Below are positions 46,506 to 58,477 of a stretch of 64,000 bases of DNA, one piece after another; position 1 is the stretch's first letter, and every line of letters starts with the position of its first letter. This stretch comes from Artemia franciscana (lineage: Eukaryota; Arthropoda; Branchiopoda; Anostraca; Artemiidae): assembly GCF_032884065.1 (NCBI RefSeq), contig NW_027062662.1, forward strand, positions 429,552-493,551, written 5' to 3'. The translations under genes were made by a program, and so were the position numbers. The notes under the pieces are model-generated. The model was given only the letters and a program-made list of their open reading frames with translations. It did no database searches and was not told the origin of the DNA.

Positions 46506-47197
46506 TTATAAAAATAGCTCTATCTTACCAAAGCTAAAACGCAAAACATTATTTTTCAGTGTTCCACTTTCCTGTGAAATTGGTGTTGTACGACATAACA
46601 CCTTTGAAATTGGTGTTGTATGATATAACCCCTTTGAAGCTCCCGCAGCTAAACTCTCAGAAATATCTGTAGATTCTTTGGGAAATCCTGAAATAATTCC
46701 TGACCATTGCTCATTCATTAGCGTTTTAACTGACATTATGAATACACCCCAGGGATGTGGCTCAAAACTGTAATATTTAATAATGCCTAACTACCACACT
46801 AATCAACTGTTCTTTTGGAATGTGTCAAAGAGTATTGGTAACTGATATAAAAGGCAATCCAAGCTCATCTCCTACAAAAACAAAACCATCTAGCTTGCCC
46901 GTCAAAATCATAGGACTAGGGGTAAAAACTAAAGAAAAAATATTAGTTCCCCTTATCTTATTTATCTCTTTTGCATTACAGTAAATTACAGAAAAAGGAT
47001 TAACCAGGGTACCCAAAAATCGTGCTTTTTAATAATCTTACAGAAGGAAAACAAATCAGAACATCTTCGAATAAGGTTACAAGAGGCCAATGGAAAATAT
47101 TAAAACCAATTGTTATATTCAAATAAATTAGTTCTGGACTATACCCTGGATCTGATGGGTAACACTGTACTGTCAGTGATATCTGGCATGCATCCAA
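46506..47197 (-). pseudogene. Unidentified minus-strand coding-like segment
   Basis: Three minus-strand frames follow one another. 47197-47000 contains CYPSDPGYSPELIYLNITIG and HWPLVTLFEDVLICFPS. 47016-46825 contains LVNPFSVIYCNAKEINKIRG and SPMILTGKLDGFVFVGDELG; it overlaps the first in another frame, so a single-base frameshift near 47010-47020 may link them. 46736-46506 contains MSVKTLMNEQWSGIISGFPK. The text looks more protein-like than nearby noise, but I recognise no domain and see no clear splice structure. It could be a decayed mobile or viral gene or chance. Confidence 0.3.
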
Positions 47198-50100
47198 ATA
47201 AATATTGACTTAAACTTGATCCATAGTTAATTTAAATTATTTACCTTCCTAATGAGTAATTAGCTTTTTGTTCTTAATTTAAGGTCAAATTTAAACCTTC
47301 TTGAACTGAAAAAACCTTTATATCAAATTTAAGCAGTTTGATGGATTGTATTGAGTGGACAATTGTAGCATATATCGCAGAATGTAAGACATTACGATAA
47401 AATGTGTTTTATTTATGATATTGTTTTGAGGCTATTATTTATGATAGTCAAATGTAGTCATTTCTTGTTCAGCCACAGTTTTTTCATGAGTGAAGTTATT
47501 AATTTTGTTTGTAATAGAAAATTTTGACGACGCTTCTGGTGGCTGTAGGCTTTCTAATGACGCTCATCTCTGTTTGTGTAGAGGTGGAGCCGCATTACTG
47601 CATGCATCCAGGGTGGGGGGTAGTTGTAATTTGTTTTTTATTCAGTTAAAATGCCAAAAATGAAGATCTTTCAAAATCTAGAGTGGTAGGCAAAAACATA
47701 GGGGGAAATTTCTAGACCTCTGATTTCTTGAGCTAGAAAAAGATCCTAGAACTCTCTTTTAATATAGGAAGTCAATCAACAAAATGTTTTTTTTTTTATA
47801 AAATATTACTACTATAATACCGACGTCTTGTTCGTTGCAAATCCTCATTTAGAAAAAAAATCGTTAGTTAGAAGTATCTTTAAAACGAATTATTTCCCAT
47901 TTTAGACATAACAATTAAAAAGCTGTTGGTAACACTTCAAAATTTTATATCAACATAAGATTTTATTGACTTTTCATTTCTTTTCAAGTTTTATTGCAAG
48001 GAGTTATACTGCATTTCTGTATGTAGAAATAAGCAAATAGGTAATTAGAAAATTTTCTTAGATTTTGAGCTATCAAATGCTTTTAAATTAAGTTATTAAG
48101 TTACTGTCATGTTTCTTAAATTTGAATTTTCACAATTATCAACAAAATTTTATATCAATATAAAATTTTTAGCAATGCTTCAATCATTTTTTATTGTTAT
48201 CTACAAGGCTGCTAGCAATACCATGTTTGAATATACACCTAAGGAAATAATTAATGTACTGTTGGTTTTCGTTTCCATAGATTTTAAATATCATTATAAT
48301 TATTATGTTTATCTTAATCTGCAACATTTAGAGGCATAACACTTTCTTAAAATGAGTTACAATTTATGAAAAAAGTGCTCTTACAATACTTTCGTAATAA
48401 ACTAAGTGAAATTGTCGACAGAGTAATTTCTTAGGATGGGGTGGCTATTACCAATACGGTATTTTTAGTAGGAATTTAACCGGAGTATTTATGAATCCTT
48501 ATTAGGATGCATTTTTGTTACTGTTAGGGGGGATACATTATCTTCTGTCCACTCCATGATGATGCACACAAAGCTTTATTTTTTGGAAATACACGATGAT
48601 CATAGTAAGAAAAAAATAACCTAAGAATACGTTCATAAAGACTATATTGAATCTTTTGACATGTTCCGAAAGTTTATTGTTAATCAAGGTTAAAACAAAC
48701 TAATGGGCTACTTGTAAATAGAATTTTGAGAACTGAAAACTTTTTGTTCTTTTTACTGGCTTAAAGTTTTACACAGCAGAATTAATAAGGCTCTTTCCTT
48801 CCTTTTAACTGAGTTAAAATTTCACACAGTAGCCAATCAGATCCTTAGAAGATAGAGTTATTGGCTTTTCTTCCAAGCATAAGCTTAGGTAACAGTGTGA
48901 TTTGCTTGCGAAAGTACATCACGAACTTCAGCTAGTTAAATAGAAGCACATTTCTTTCCACCGAGATGTAGTAAACTTCTCTCTCTTTTTCTTCTTCGTG
49001 TAACAGCTTCTATAATATCTATCATATCAGCTTCTATCAGACCCTATTATACACACCTACCCCATAACTATGTTTTTTTCATCCCAGTTATTAGCGTATT
49101 TGTTATAAGCTCTTATTGCAATTTTTGACACAAGGCCAAAAATTATAAATGGCACAAAAATGACCAAGTTGAAAAATGACACACAAAAAAATGACCCAAG
49201 GCCAAGTTTATAATACTTGGTAAACACAAAATAAAATACAGAAAAATCATTTTTATGGTCTTTTCAAACAAGTTTTACCTATCTATTTAAGTTTTTTGTT
49301 ATTGCCACTTTTGGAAAAACGGGAAAATTCCTGGCATGGGTTGTTTAATTTCTTTACAATAAATTCTAGCAATCCTATCATATATAAATTAGAGTGTTTC
49401 AACATTTGGCTTTTTCTGGAAGAAGAGATCAAAACTTGGGAGAATCCAAGTACACCCGAAAAGGGTGGCTCATGCCACACCCAATCAATGTGTTCATTGA
49501 ATGGCTGTGTTTCTCTGTTTTCCATGAAATATATGTTGATGCGCTCTTAATCTTTGGCTATTAGCAGCCACGGGGTTGTTTTCTCAATGTGATGTGCCAA
49601 TATTTATAGTATTTATTTATTGTGTGATATTTTCTTTAGCTGAAAAATAAAATGTGAATTTTGTAAGTTTTTCTCCTTATAATTACTCGAAAAGGTTTAA
49701 ACACAATAGAGAAACATCTGTGTTGTTATTAATACAAGTGAGAAAATAACTATAGGCAGGGTTTTTCCGTGTAAATTAGGTATTCGTTGCATGATCAGTT
49801 ATATTGTTTGACGTTTTAATCTGTGCATATTTCAAAAGCTAAAAGGCGTGGCTTTTGCCGAAAGGCTTGCCAAATAAGCATTTAAATTTGAACCAACGAG
49901 AAATCTATCACATTTATATGATTTCCTATTATTTATATCCTGTATTTACTATTTTTATTTGATTTTCACTTTGCAATCTTTTTTAACAACGCACTTCCCA
50001 TGAACTAGTGATAATGTTGCTAGTGATAACAAGTGATAACGTTGTATAACGATAAGAAAAAAAATCAGAAAGAAGTAAATACGAGGTTATTTACAGTGAA

Positions 50101-50690
50101 TAGGAGAATATTTACGTTGAAAATGCAATGCTAGTATTTCGTCCGAGACCGTTCTCAGTGCAAAAACAAAAAAAGGACCTTAAAAAGCAACCATTAAAAT
50201 AAATAAAATCAAACCGTTAAAATACACTTAAAATAAAAGCAGGGGCGTCGTTTGGGGGGGAGCATTCCCCCAATAATGTGCAGAGAAAAAATATCATATA
50301 TTTCATGTCCCTTGACTATCCGGGCTATCCAGAAGTACGGATCTTGCCCGAGATTTCTTTTCTTCTGCTTGGATTCAATTTGCTTTGCAAGTCAGCTTTT
50401 TCAGTTATGCACAAGCTATGACAGTAAAAGTTAGCTTATATTAATTTAGGTTAGGTTGGCTATAAATATCAAAAATGGTTTAAAAACTTAACTTAACCAA
50501 ACCTAATCCGTCATCATTAAACTTTGCATTAAACTGAAAAAGTTTACTGGCAACGCTGACTAAATAAATCCAAGAAGAAAAAAAAGTGTTTCTGAAATGT
50601 CGTCATTCATAAATTTCGGACCTTCACGATAACATACATATACCTAGGCTGTGACTCCTCCGCGTAGAGTGACGACTGGCTGATTTATCT
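47198..50690. other. Intergenic, no gene recognised
   Basis: AT-rich. Homopolymer runs and the degenerate AAAATTTTATATCAA(C/T)ATAA element (near 47940 and 48140) are visible. A GGGGCGTCGTTTGGGGGGGA scrap near 50245 resembles the one near 7600. No open frame has a recognised domain. Confidence 0.45.
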
Positions 50691-50699
50691 GCATGGGTT

Positions 50700-51960
50700 C
50701 ATAGTGAACGTTTGTCCTTTGTTAATTCTGATGTTTGCCATCGTCAAGAGATCAAAATGGCTGTTGTACCATTTATTCAGCCAACCATAATGTCAATTCC
50801 AACCAGCTTTGATAGTTCAAAATTTGTAGATAGTCATTGTAAGTCTGTGTTTCAACGATGAGATATTCGAAATAGGTTTCCAAACCAAAGTAATATTCGT
50901 TTGGTTATTTGAATCGAAAACTGAGATTGTTTAGCGAGCCGGATCATTTTTCGGTTATAATGAAGTTGTACCAACGCAAGCCTTCTATCCTCACAAGACT
51001 CAGGCCGAAACACATGGATGGTCGGGAGAATTGCTGCTGGTGCTTATGCCACGTCTCGTTTCCATAGGGTGTCACAAAGCCGGTGAGGGTGAAGAAACTC
51101 CGCAGTTTCTCCTCCAAATTTTTTTAATCGAAATGCCAAAAATAGAAGGGGTTATTCTCCCTAATTGGTGCCTATGAACCAACTGATTCAGATGAAGTAA
51201 TTTTTCGTGGGTATTTTTGAAGACGTTGCAGATTTTTGGCTTTTTCCAGTTGCATCAATTCCGTCTGAATATGTTAGGAGAAGCCTTAGACATTATTGCT
51301 TACAACTCAAAAAAGAAGTGAGCCCTCGAAGAAATTGTGTAGCCCAGGTGGGTAAAATTTTGGAGAATGCCAACGCTAACGGTGTTGTTAAGGCTAACCA
51401 AAGAAAAGGCAGCAATGGAAGAGGGTTTAGTGGAAATGATTATAGTTTTATTCAAGTTTAATGTTTGACACTTCTTCTCACGAATTTTAAAGCGCTTCCA
51501 GCAGTTGCTCCTTGAAGTCAACCAGAAGATACAAAGGTACTTAGTTTTAGTTTTAATGCAGTCGGCAACGCCGATGAAAAGTTCTGAGGCAACTTTTCAT
51601 CCTTTGCGCATTACTGTTGTGAACTGTAAGGAACAGGTTGCGGCAAACCTTTATCTTTACGGTATTAAGGACCTCCATCTTTACGGCAGAGCCTCAAATA
51701 GAGTGCAGGGGTTACTTGGACGCCAGTCAACTCTAATCCGTAATAGACCTTGTTGATCGACTAAGTAAACCGCAGTTTGAAAGTAAACGATGGCAATAAA
51801 TGCTTTCTGCTGGAGCTCAGCGGCCTCTTCCTCTATTTGTTAAGTCACTAATGCTGAACAAACTATTTAACGGCCCAACCAAAACCAGCTGGTTCTGGTC
51901 AAAAAAATTCATAAGCGATTTTCAACATCCAGCTGGACCATTGAGAAGACATTTCCTGTG
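50700..51960 (+). pseudogene. Decayed coding-like segment, family unknown
   Basis: A stretch of less AT-rich DNA in which protein-like text jumps between + frames: QEIKMAVVPFIQPTIMSIP (about 50745), GSFFGYNEVVPTQAFYPHK (about 50942), the open frame 51207-51461 (SEYVRRSLRHYCLQLKKEVS, KILENANANGVVKANQRKG), and 51754-51960 (DRLSKPQFESKRWQ, a stop, then MLSAGAQRPLPLFVKSLML and FISDFQHPAGPLRRHF). Repeated frameshifts and stops suggest a pseudogene or a dead transposon gene rather than a live one. I do not recognise the family. It abuts the FB1 copy at 51965. Confidence 0.35.
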
Positions 51961-51964
51961 ACTG

Positions 51965-53710
51965 ATTAAATAAAAAAAAAACTAATTTTTTTAGCTGAAA
52001 GTAAGGAGCGACATTAAAACTTAAAACGAACAGAAATTACTCCGTATATGAAATGGGTTGTCCCCTCCACAATGCCTCGCTCTTTACGCTAAAGCTTTTA
52101 ATTGTTTTAAAAAATAGAATTGTGGCAAAGAGTCAAACTTTAGCGTAAAGAGCGAGGGATTGCGGAGGGGACAACCCATTTCATATACGGAGTAATTTCT
52201 GTTCGTTTTAAGTTTTAATGTCGTTCCTTACTTTAAGCTAAAAAAATTAGTTTTTTTTTATTTAATTTCTGAACGTTTTTGAATTAATGCATGTTTGGTT
52301 TTGGCTCTCCTCACATAAATTATCAAAATGAAATTTGTATATTAATTCTTTTTTTGGCTAAATGGCTTTCTCTTAGTTTCGATCAGACAATTTTGAGAAA
52401 TAAAGGATGGAGAAGGAGGTCTAGTTGCCCTCTAATTTTTCGGTTACTTAAGAATGCAACTAGAACTTTTAATTTTTAACGAATGTTTTTATTAGTAAAA
52501 AATATACGTAACTTAAGAATTAACTTACGTAACAAACTTTCATAATCTTATATTTTTATTATGTATACGAGGGGGTTTGTACCCTCGTTAATGCCTCGCT
52601 CTTTACACTAAATCGTAAGTTTTGTCCCAATTCTTTAAGAATGACCCCTGAATCAGAAAGGCCGTAGAATAAATAGTTAAAATTACTAAAAATACTTTAG
52701 CATAAAGAGCGAGGTATTTATCTCCTCCTAAATACCTCGCTCTTTATGCTAAAGTATTTTTAGAACCCCTCATTTGCGTAATAATCTCTGTTCGTTTTAA
52801 GTTTCAATGCTACCCCTTCCTTTCATTTGAAAAAACGTTTTCATATTTATTTTTCATTGTTTTCTTATAGTAATGCTAGAAAATCCTGCGCCCTTTTCAT
52901 TGAATTTTTCTTCCCCCATGACAGATTCCTCCAAGGAAAGATCCTCCAACATAGCCCCCACCCCTCAGCCCCACCCCCAAACAAAATAAAATCCCCCTGA
53001 AAACTTCTGTACACTTCCCAATAACCATTACTATATGTAAACACTGGTCAAAGTTTGTAACTTGCAGCCCCTCCCCCAGGGATTGTGGGGGAGTAAGTCA
53101 TCTCCAAAGACATAGTTATTATAGTTTTCGACTATGTTGAACAAAATGGCTATCTCAAAATTTTGATTTGTTGACTTTGGGAAAAAATGAGTGTGGGAGG
53201 GGGCCTAGATGCCCTTCAATTTTTTGGTCACTTAAAAAGGGCACTAGAACTTTTCATTTTCGTTAGAATGAGCCCTCTTGCGACATTCTAGGACCACTTG
53301 GTCGATACGATGACCCCTGGGAAAAAGAAAAAAAAAATAAAATAAAATAAACACGCACCCGTGATTTGTCTTCTGACAAAAAATACGAAATTCCACATTT
53401 TTGTAGATAGGAGCTTGAAACTTCTTCGGCAGGGTTTTCTGATACGCTGAATCTGATGGTGTCATTTTCGTTAAGATTCTACGACTTTTAGAGGGTGTTT
53501 CCTCCTATTTTCTTAAATAAGGCAAATTTTTTCAGGCTCGTAACTTTTGATGGGTAAGACTAAACTTGATTAAACTTATATATTTAAAATCAACATTAAA
53601 ATGCGATTCTTTTGATGTAGCTATTGATATCAAAATTCAATTTTTTAGAGTTTTGGTCACTATTGAGCCGGGTCGCTCCTTACTACAGTTCGTTACCACG
53701 AACTGTTTGA
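51965..53710 (+). mobile_element. FB1 foldback repeat, full length
   Basis: From ATTAAATAAAAAAAAAACTAA to CACGAACTGTTTGA. Left palindrome 51965-52260, internal palindrome about 52590-52760, C-rich block 52945-53110, right hairpin end intact. It is the closest copy to a family consensus and suits alignment of the others. Confidence 0.92.
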
Positions 53711-54649
53711 CAACAGGCCTGTTCTCTGGTAATTAGAGCAATCACTTCTGGGTCTCGTCCTTTTCCATAGCAGATGATGTAACGTTTCCAAAAGTTTCCA
53801 GAAATTGTTTTCACTTTGCTAGATTATAGGAAAAAAAACTGTACAGACGGTCTCAATGGTATCAGGATATCTGTCTCAATGAGCAAAAGTTCAAAATAAA
53901 ATACAAATTAGCTATACCAAATGCCAAAACTGGGAAATACACAAAAAAAAATCAAAGAAAAAATAATTATTTGACTGAACGATTTAACTAAAACAAATCA
54001 ACTATTCGAATAATATCTGGAACCAAACATAATTCTGTGGAGATTGTACATCATCGTGGACAATGATAGCTCCTAATCTTTTCAGTTAGTAAAAGTGTCA
54101 TCTAGAACGTATGCACGAGCTTTTCTTTAGCATGACACACTTACGTTCACAAGCATGCTTTTCAATTAACATATGTTAAGAAAGAAGCATTTAAAGAATA
54201 TGTGGAATATAAATATAACTTTCTGGGGATTAAATAGCATAATGCCATCGTAGCTGCTGATTTTTGAGTCAGTAAAAGGAGCCTTTCAGGGAAGCGGGGA
54301 GAAAATAATAGAAAAATTGATAATGTGACTGAGTTCAAGAAATTAAAATTTTCTCTCAAAGAAGGTCTACTGCCTCTGCATCCTCTTCACAATTTCAGTT
54401 TTTTTTTATCTTTTTAACGCAAAGTTACACAGTTCACGTCCAAAATAAAGTTGAATATTCTACATTATTGCGGTATTTTCCTATGTATAATCAAACAGTT
54501 CTCCGGATACATCCTGAACAGTACAGTACACTGAACAGTACAACTGAACAGTACATCCTGATAGAACAGATTACTGTGAAGAACTGCAAGTAAGGAAAGA
54601 AACGGCTCAATAGAAAACGCTGGAAATGGAATAACGACATCAATAACTA
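53711..54649. other. Intergenic, no gene recognised
   Basis: Between two FB1 copies in opposite orientation (+ at 51965, - at 54650). A tandem GAACAGTAC(A) run lies near 54517-54555. No gene. Confidence 0.5.
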
Positions 54650-56350
54650 TCAAACAGTTTGTGGTAAGGGACTGTAGTAAGGAGTGACCCGGCTAAATAG
54701 TAACCGAAACTCTAAAAAGCGGAATTTTTGATACCAATAGTTACATCAAAAGAACGTATTTTAATGTTGATTTTAAATACACAAGTTTCATCAAGTTTGG
54801 TTTTACCCATCAAAAGTTAAGAGCCTGAGAAAATTTGCCTTATTTTAGAAAATAGGGGTAAATATCCCGTAAAAGTCATAGAATCTTAACAAAAATCACA
54901 CAATCACATTCAGCACATCAGAAAACCCTACTGTAGAAGTTTCAAGCTCCTATCTACAAAAATGTGGAATTTTCTATTTTTTGCCAGAAGACAGATCACG
55001 GGTGCGTGTTTATTTGTTTGTTTGTTTTTTTGTTTTGTTTTTTTTTTCCCAGGGGTGATCGTATCGACCCAGTGGTCCTAGAATTTTACAAGAAGGCTCA
55101 TTCTAACGGAAAGGAAAAGCTCTAGTGCCCTTTTTAAGTTACCGAAAAAAATGGAGGGCATCTAGGCTCCCTCCCACGCTAATTGTTTTCCCAAAGTCAC
55201 CGGATCAAAATTCTGAGATAACCATTTTATTTAGCATAGTCAAAATACCTTATAAACATGTCTTTGGGGACGACTTGCTCCCCCACAGTCCACGTGGGAG
55301 GGGCTACAAGTTACAAACTTTGACCAGTGCTTGCATATAGTAATGGTTATTGTGAAGTGTACGAACGTTTTCAGGGGCATTTTTTGTTGGTGGGGAGGGT
55401 TTGATGGGAGGGGGTTATGTAGGGGGAAATTTCCATGGAAGAATTTCTCATGGGGGAAAAAAATCTCCATGAAGGGGGCGCAGGAGTTTCTAGCATTATT
55501 AAAAAAAAAATAAACGTGAAAAAGTTTTTTCAACCGAAAGTAAGGAGCAACATTAAAAATTAAAACGAACAGAGATTATTACGCCTATGAGGGGTTTACC
55601 CTCCTCCTAATAACTCGCTCTTTATGCTTAAGTATTTTTAGTTTTTTCAACTATTTATTCAACGGCCTTTGTGATTCAGAGGTCATTCTTAAAGAATTGG
55701 GACAAAATTAAAGCTTTAGTGTAAAGAGCGAGGTATTAACGAATAGACAAGCCCCCTCATTTACATAATAAAAATATACGAATATAGAAATTCCTTACGT
55801 AATTTAATTCGTAAGTTACGTATATTTTTTACTAATAAAACGTTCGTTACAAATTAAAAGTTCTAGTTGCCTTTTCAAGTGACCAAAAAACTGGAGGGTA
55901 ACTAGGCCTCTTCCCATACCCCTTTTTCTCAAAATCGTCCAATAAAAACTAAAAAAAGTTAGCAAAAAAAATTAATACGCAAATTTCGTTTTAATTATTG
56001 ATGTGCGGACAGCCAAAATAACATGCGTTAATTCAAAAACGTTGAGAAATTTAATAAAAAAAAACAAGTTTTTTAAACTGACAGTAAGGAACGACATCAA
56101 AGCTTAAAATGAACAGAAATCACTCCGTGTATGAAAGGGGTTGTTCCCTCTTCAACGCCCTGCTCTTTACGCTAAAGTTGTTTACGCTTTTATAAAGTAG
56201 AATTGAGAGAAAGATTCAAACTTAAGCGTAAAGAGTGGGGCGTTGAGGAGGGAACAGCCCCTTTCATACACGGAGTAATTTCTGTTAGCTTTAAGTTTTA
56301 ACGCCGCTCATTACTTTCAGTTAAAAAAAAACTTGTTTTTTTAGTAATTT
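54650..56350 (-). mobile_element. FB1 foldback repeat, full length, minus strand
   Basis: On the minus strand it ends with the hairpin-type terminus (TCAAACAGTTTGTGG on +). The C-rich block is at 55265-55480, the internal palindrome at 55575-55770 and the terminal palindrome at 56051-56350. Somewhat older than the copy at 51965. Confidence 0.88.
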
Positions 56351-56364
56351 GTTTAGTAACTTCA

Positions 56365-56550
56365 AAGGAGCTATTTATTTTATTTAAACGGCCTTTGTGA
56401 TTCAGGGGTCATTCTTAAGGAATTGGAACAAAATTTAAACTTTAGTGTAAAGAGTGAGGTATTGACGAGGGGGCAGATCTCTTCGTATTATGTATATGAG
56501 AAAGTTCACCCCCTCGTGAATACCTCGCTCTTTACGCTAAACTTCGAATT
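56365..56550 (-). mobile_element. FB1 internal-palindrome fragment
   Basis: GGCCTTTGTGATTCAGGGGT and AAGAGTGAGGTATTGACGAG, then CACCCCCTCGTGAATACCTC and GCTCTTTACGCTAAACTTCG: a partial internal-palindrome module next to the complete copy, probably from an imperfect duplication. Confidence 0.7.
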
Positions 56551-56799
56551 TTGTAAAATAATGGCCGTTATAAGCAATAATTTGTTTCTGTTGTTTCCCG
56601 GCCAATCTTACCATTTAATTTTACTCGTGCATGCAGAAAATTCGTTCTCCCTTCCTTACCTGAAAAATGTATGCATGCTTCCCAATCTATCTATCTATAT
56701 ATATAAAAATAAGTTGTTTGTATGTGTGTCTGTCTGTCTGTCCGCATATGACGTCTGAATTATTTCATCATATACCAATTCAAAAACGAATGTATTCAT

Positions 56800-56880
56800 G
56801 CCGAAGTAGCTGAGTTGGTAAAGCGTTATGTTCCAGGTTTTAGGTCCGAGAGGTTCCAGGTTCGAACCTTGGCTTTAGCA
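56800..56880 (+). repeat. tRNA-like module inside Helitron
   Basis: 81 nt starting GCCGAAGTAGCTGAGTTGGT (A box) with GGTTCGAACC (B box) and a paired T stem (CCAGG/CTTGG). The long variable arm (CGAGAGG) suggests a class II tRNA ancestor. The acceptor stem mismatches at about two positions and the anticodon arm is unclear, so it is not called as a tRNA gene. It could still act as an RNA polymerase III promoter. Confidence 0.6.
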
Positions 56881-57514
56881 TTAATACAAAAGAAGAAAAA
56901 AACTAAAAAAGGTAAAAACTACAAAAAAAAAACTAAAAAGAAACTACTAAAAAAAACTAAAAAAGCTAAAAAACTAAAAAAAAACTTAAAAAAGGTAAAA
57001 AACTAAAAACTTAAAAAAGAAAAAAAACTAAAAAAAACTAAAAAAAGGTAAAAACTACAAAAAAACTAAAAAGAAAACCCCAAAAACTAATAAAAAACTA
57101 AAAAAACTAAAAACTGAAAAAGAAAAAAAAACTAAAAAAGGGAAAAAAACTGAAAAATAAAGGAGAAAAAGAAAACTAAAAACCGGAACACAGGGAATAT
57201 AAATGACTACCGGGACAATCAAAGAGAAATTACAGACTGGGACACTGGGGCACAAATAACAACCGGGAGATATAAATGACGACCGGGACACTCAAAGATA
57301 AAATACAGACCGGGAAACCGGGACACAAATGACGACCGGGACACAGGGAATATAAATGACGACCGGGACGCTCAAAGAGAAATTACAGACTGGGACACAA
57401 ATGACGACCGGGATACTGGGAATATAAATGACGACCGGGACACAGGGACACAACTACAACGGGGATGCTGGGGGCACAGGGGGATGTATAAATGACGACG
57501 GGGACACAGTGAAT

Positions 57515-57712
57515 GTTCGATTAGCAATCACCATCAACAAAGCTCAAGGGCAATCATTAGAATAATGAGGTATAGATCTGAATACGGATTGTTTTTCTCA
57601 TGGACAATTTTATGTTGCATGTTCAAGAGTCGGTAAACCTGACAATCTATTTATATGCACAGACAATGGGACATCGAAGAATGTTGTATATTCGCAAGTT
57701 TTACGTAGTTAA
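57515..57712 (+). pseudogene. Helitron helicase C-terminal remnant
   Basis: RLAITINKAQGQSLE, two in-frame stops TAA TGA, then [20 protein letters not shown] and [20 protein letters not shown]. This copy retains the canonical KAQGQ residues. As at 3085-3282 it is only the last ~65 codons of the Pif1-like helicase of the Helitron protein and cannot work. Confidence 0.87.
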
Positions 57713-58060
57713 AAACATATATATATCTATCTATATTCACAGGTGGGACACAGGGACACAACTACAATGGCACGTAACTAATATGGCGCGTAACAACTTA
57801 CGCGCAAGGGGGGGGGGTATAGGGGGGGCGTGAAGCACCCCCAACAACTAGGTTTTGGGGTGGCACGAAGCACCACCCCAACAGCTAGTAGCAAATAAAA
57901 CAATGGGTAAATTTCATAACTTAAAAACTTTTCCCCAGTGGATATAGGGGGTCATTTTATCCCTAAAGACATAGTTATTGGGCATTTCAATTATGCTGAT
58001 GAAGCCAATCTTAGCATTAAATTTTACCTTCAGCAGCTCCATATCTGTGATTTTTACGTT

Positions 58061-58358
58061 ATTAAATAAAAAATAAGTTTTTTTAACTGGCAGTAAGGAG
58101 CGACGTTAAAACTTAAAACGAACAAAAATTATTCCGTATATGAAAAGGCTTGTCCCCTCCTCAGTGCCCCCTCTTTACGCTAAAGTTGTTTACTGTTTTA
58201 TAAAATAGAATTGAGGAAAAGATTCAAACTTTAGCGTAAAGAGCAGGCGTTGAGGAGGGAACACCCCCTTTCATACACGGAGTAATTTCTGTTCGTTTTA
58301 AGTTTTAATGTCCCTCCTTACTTTCAGTTAAAAAAAAAACTAGTTTTTTTTATTTAAT
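58061..58358. mobile_element. Solo FB1 palindrome (MITE-like)
   Basis: 298 bp from ATTAAATAAAAAATAAGT to TTTTTTATTTAAT, an almost complete foldback with arms of about 130 bp around a TTTACTGTTTTATAAAATAG centre. It has the left-end sequence of FB1 at both edges and nothing else, so it behaves like an independent MITE. Confidence 0.85.
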
Positions 58359-58477
58359 CGTGTTAAAAAGCCAGCCAGAAATGGTTAGGCCTCAGGGAAG
58401 AAGGAAGCAAGAGTGAGGATACAGCTTATGAATCTTTGGTCTTTGTATTGCTTGTACTCGTTCCTCCAGATATTAAA

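Larger units (their letters stand above)
56686..57888 (+). mobile_element. Non-autonomous Helitron, complete
   Basis: Boundaries are A|TCTATCTATCTATATATATA at the left and a GC-rich hairpin (TTGGGGTGGCACG...CACCACCCCAA) followed by CAGCTAG|T at the right. In order it holds the (GTCT)n 5' end, tRNA-like module, A-rich tract with AAAAACTAAAAA units (56890-57180), GACGACCGGGACAC minisatellite (57183-57500), helicase remnant and GC-rich 3' tail. The best copy for defining the family. Confidence 0.9.

Noticed and set aside
56800..56880. Functional tRNA gene
   Set aside because: Acceptor stem mismatches and no clear anticodon arm; it recurs inside Helitrons, so it is better called a tRNA-like module.
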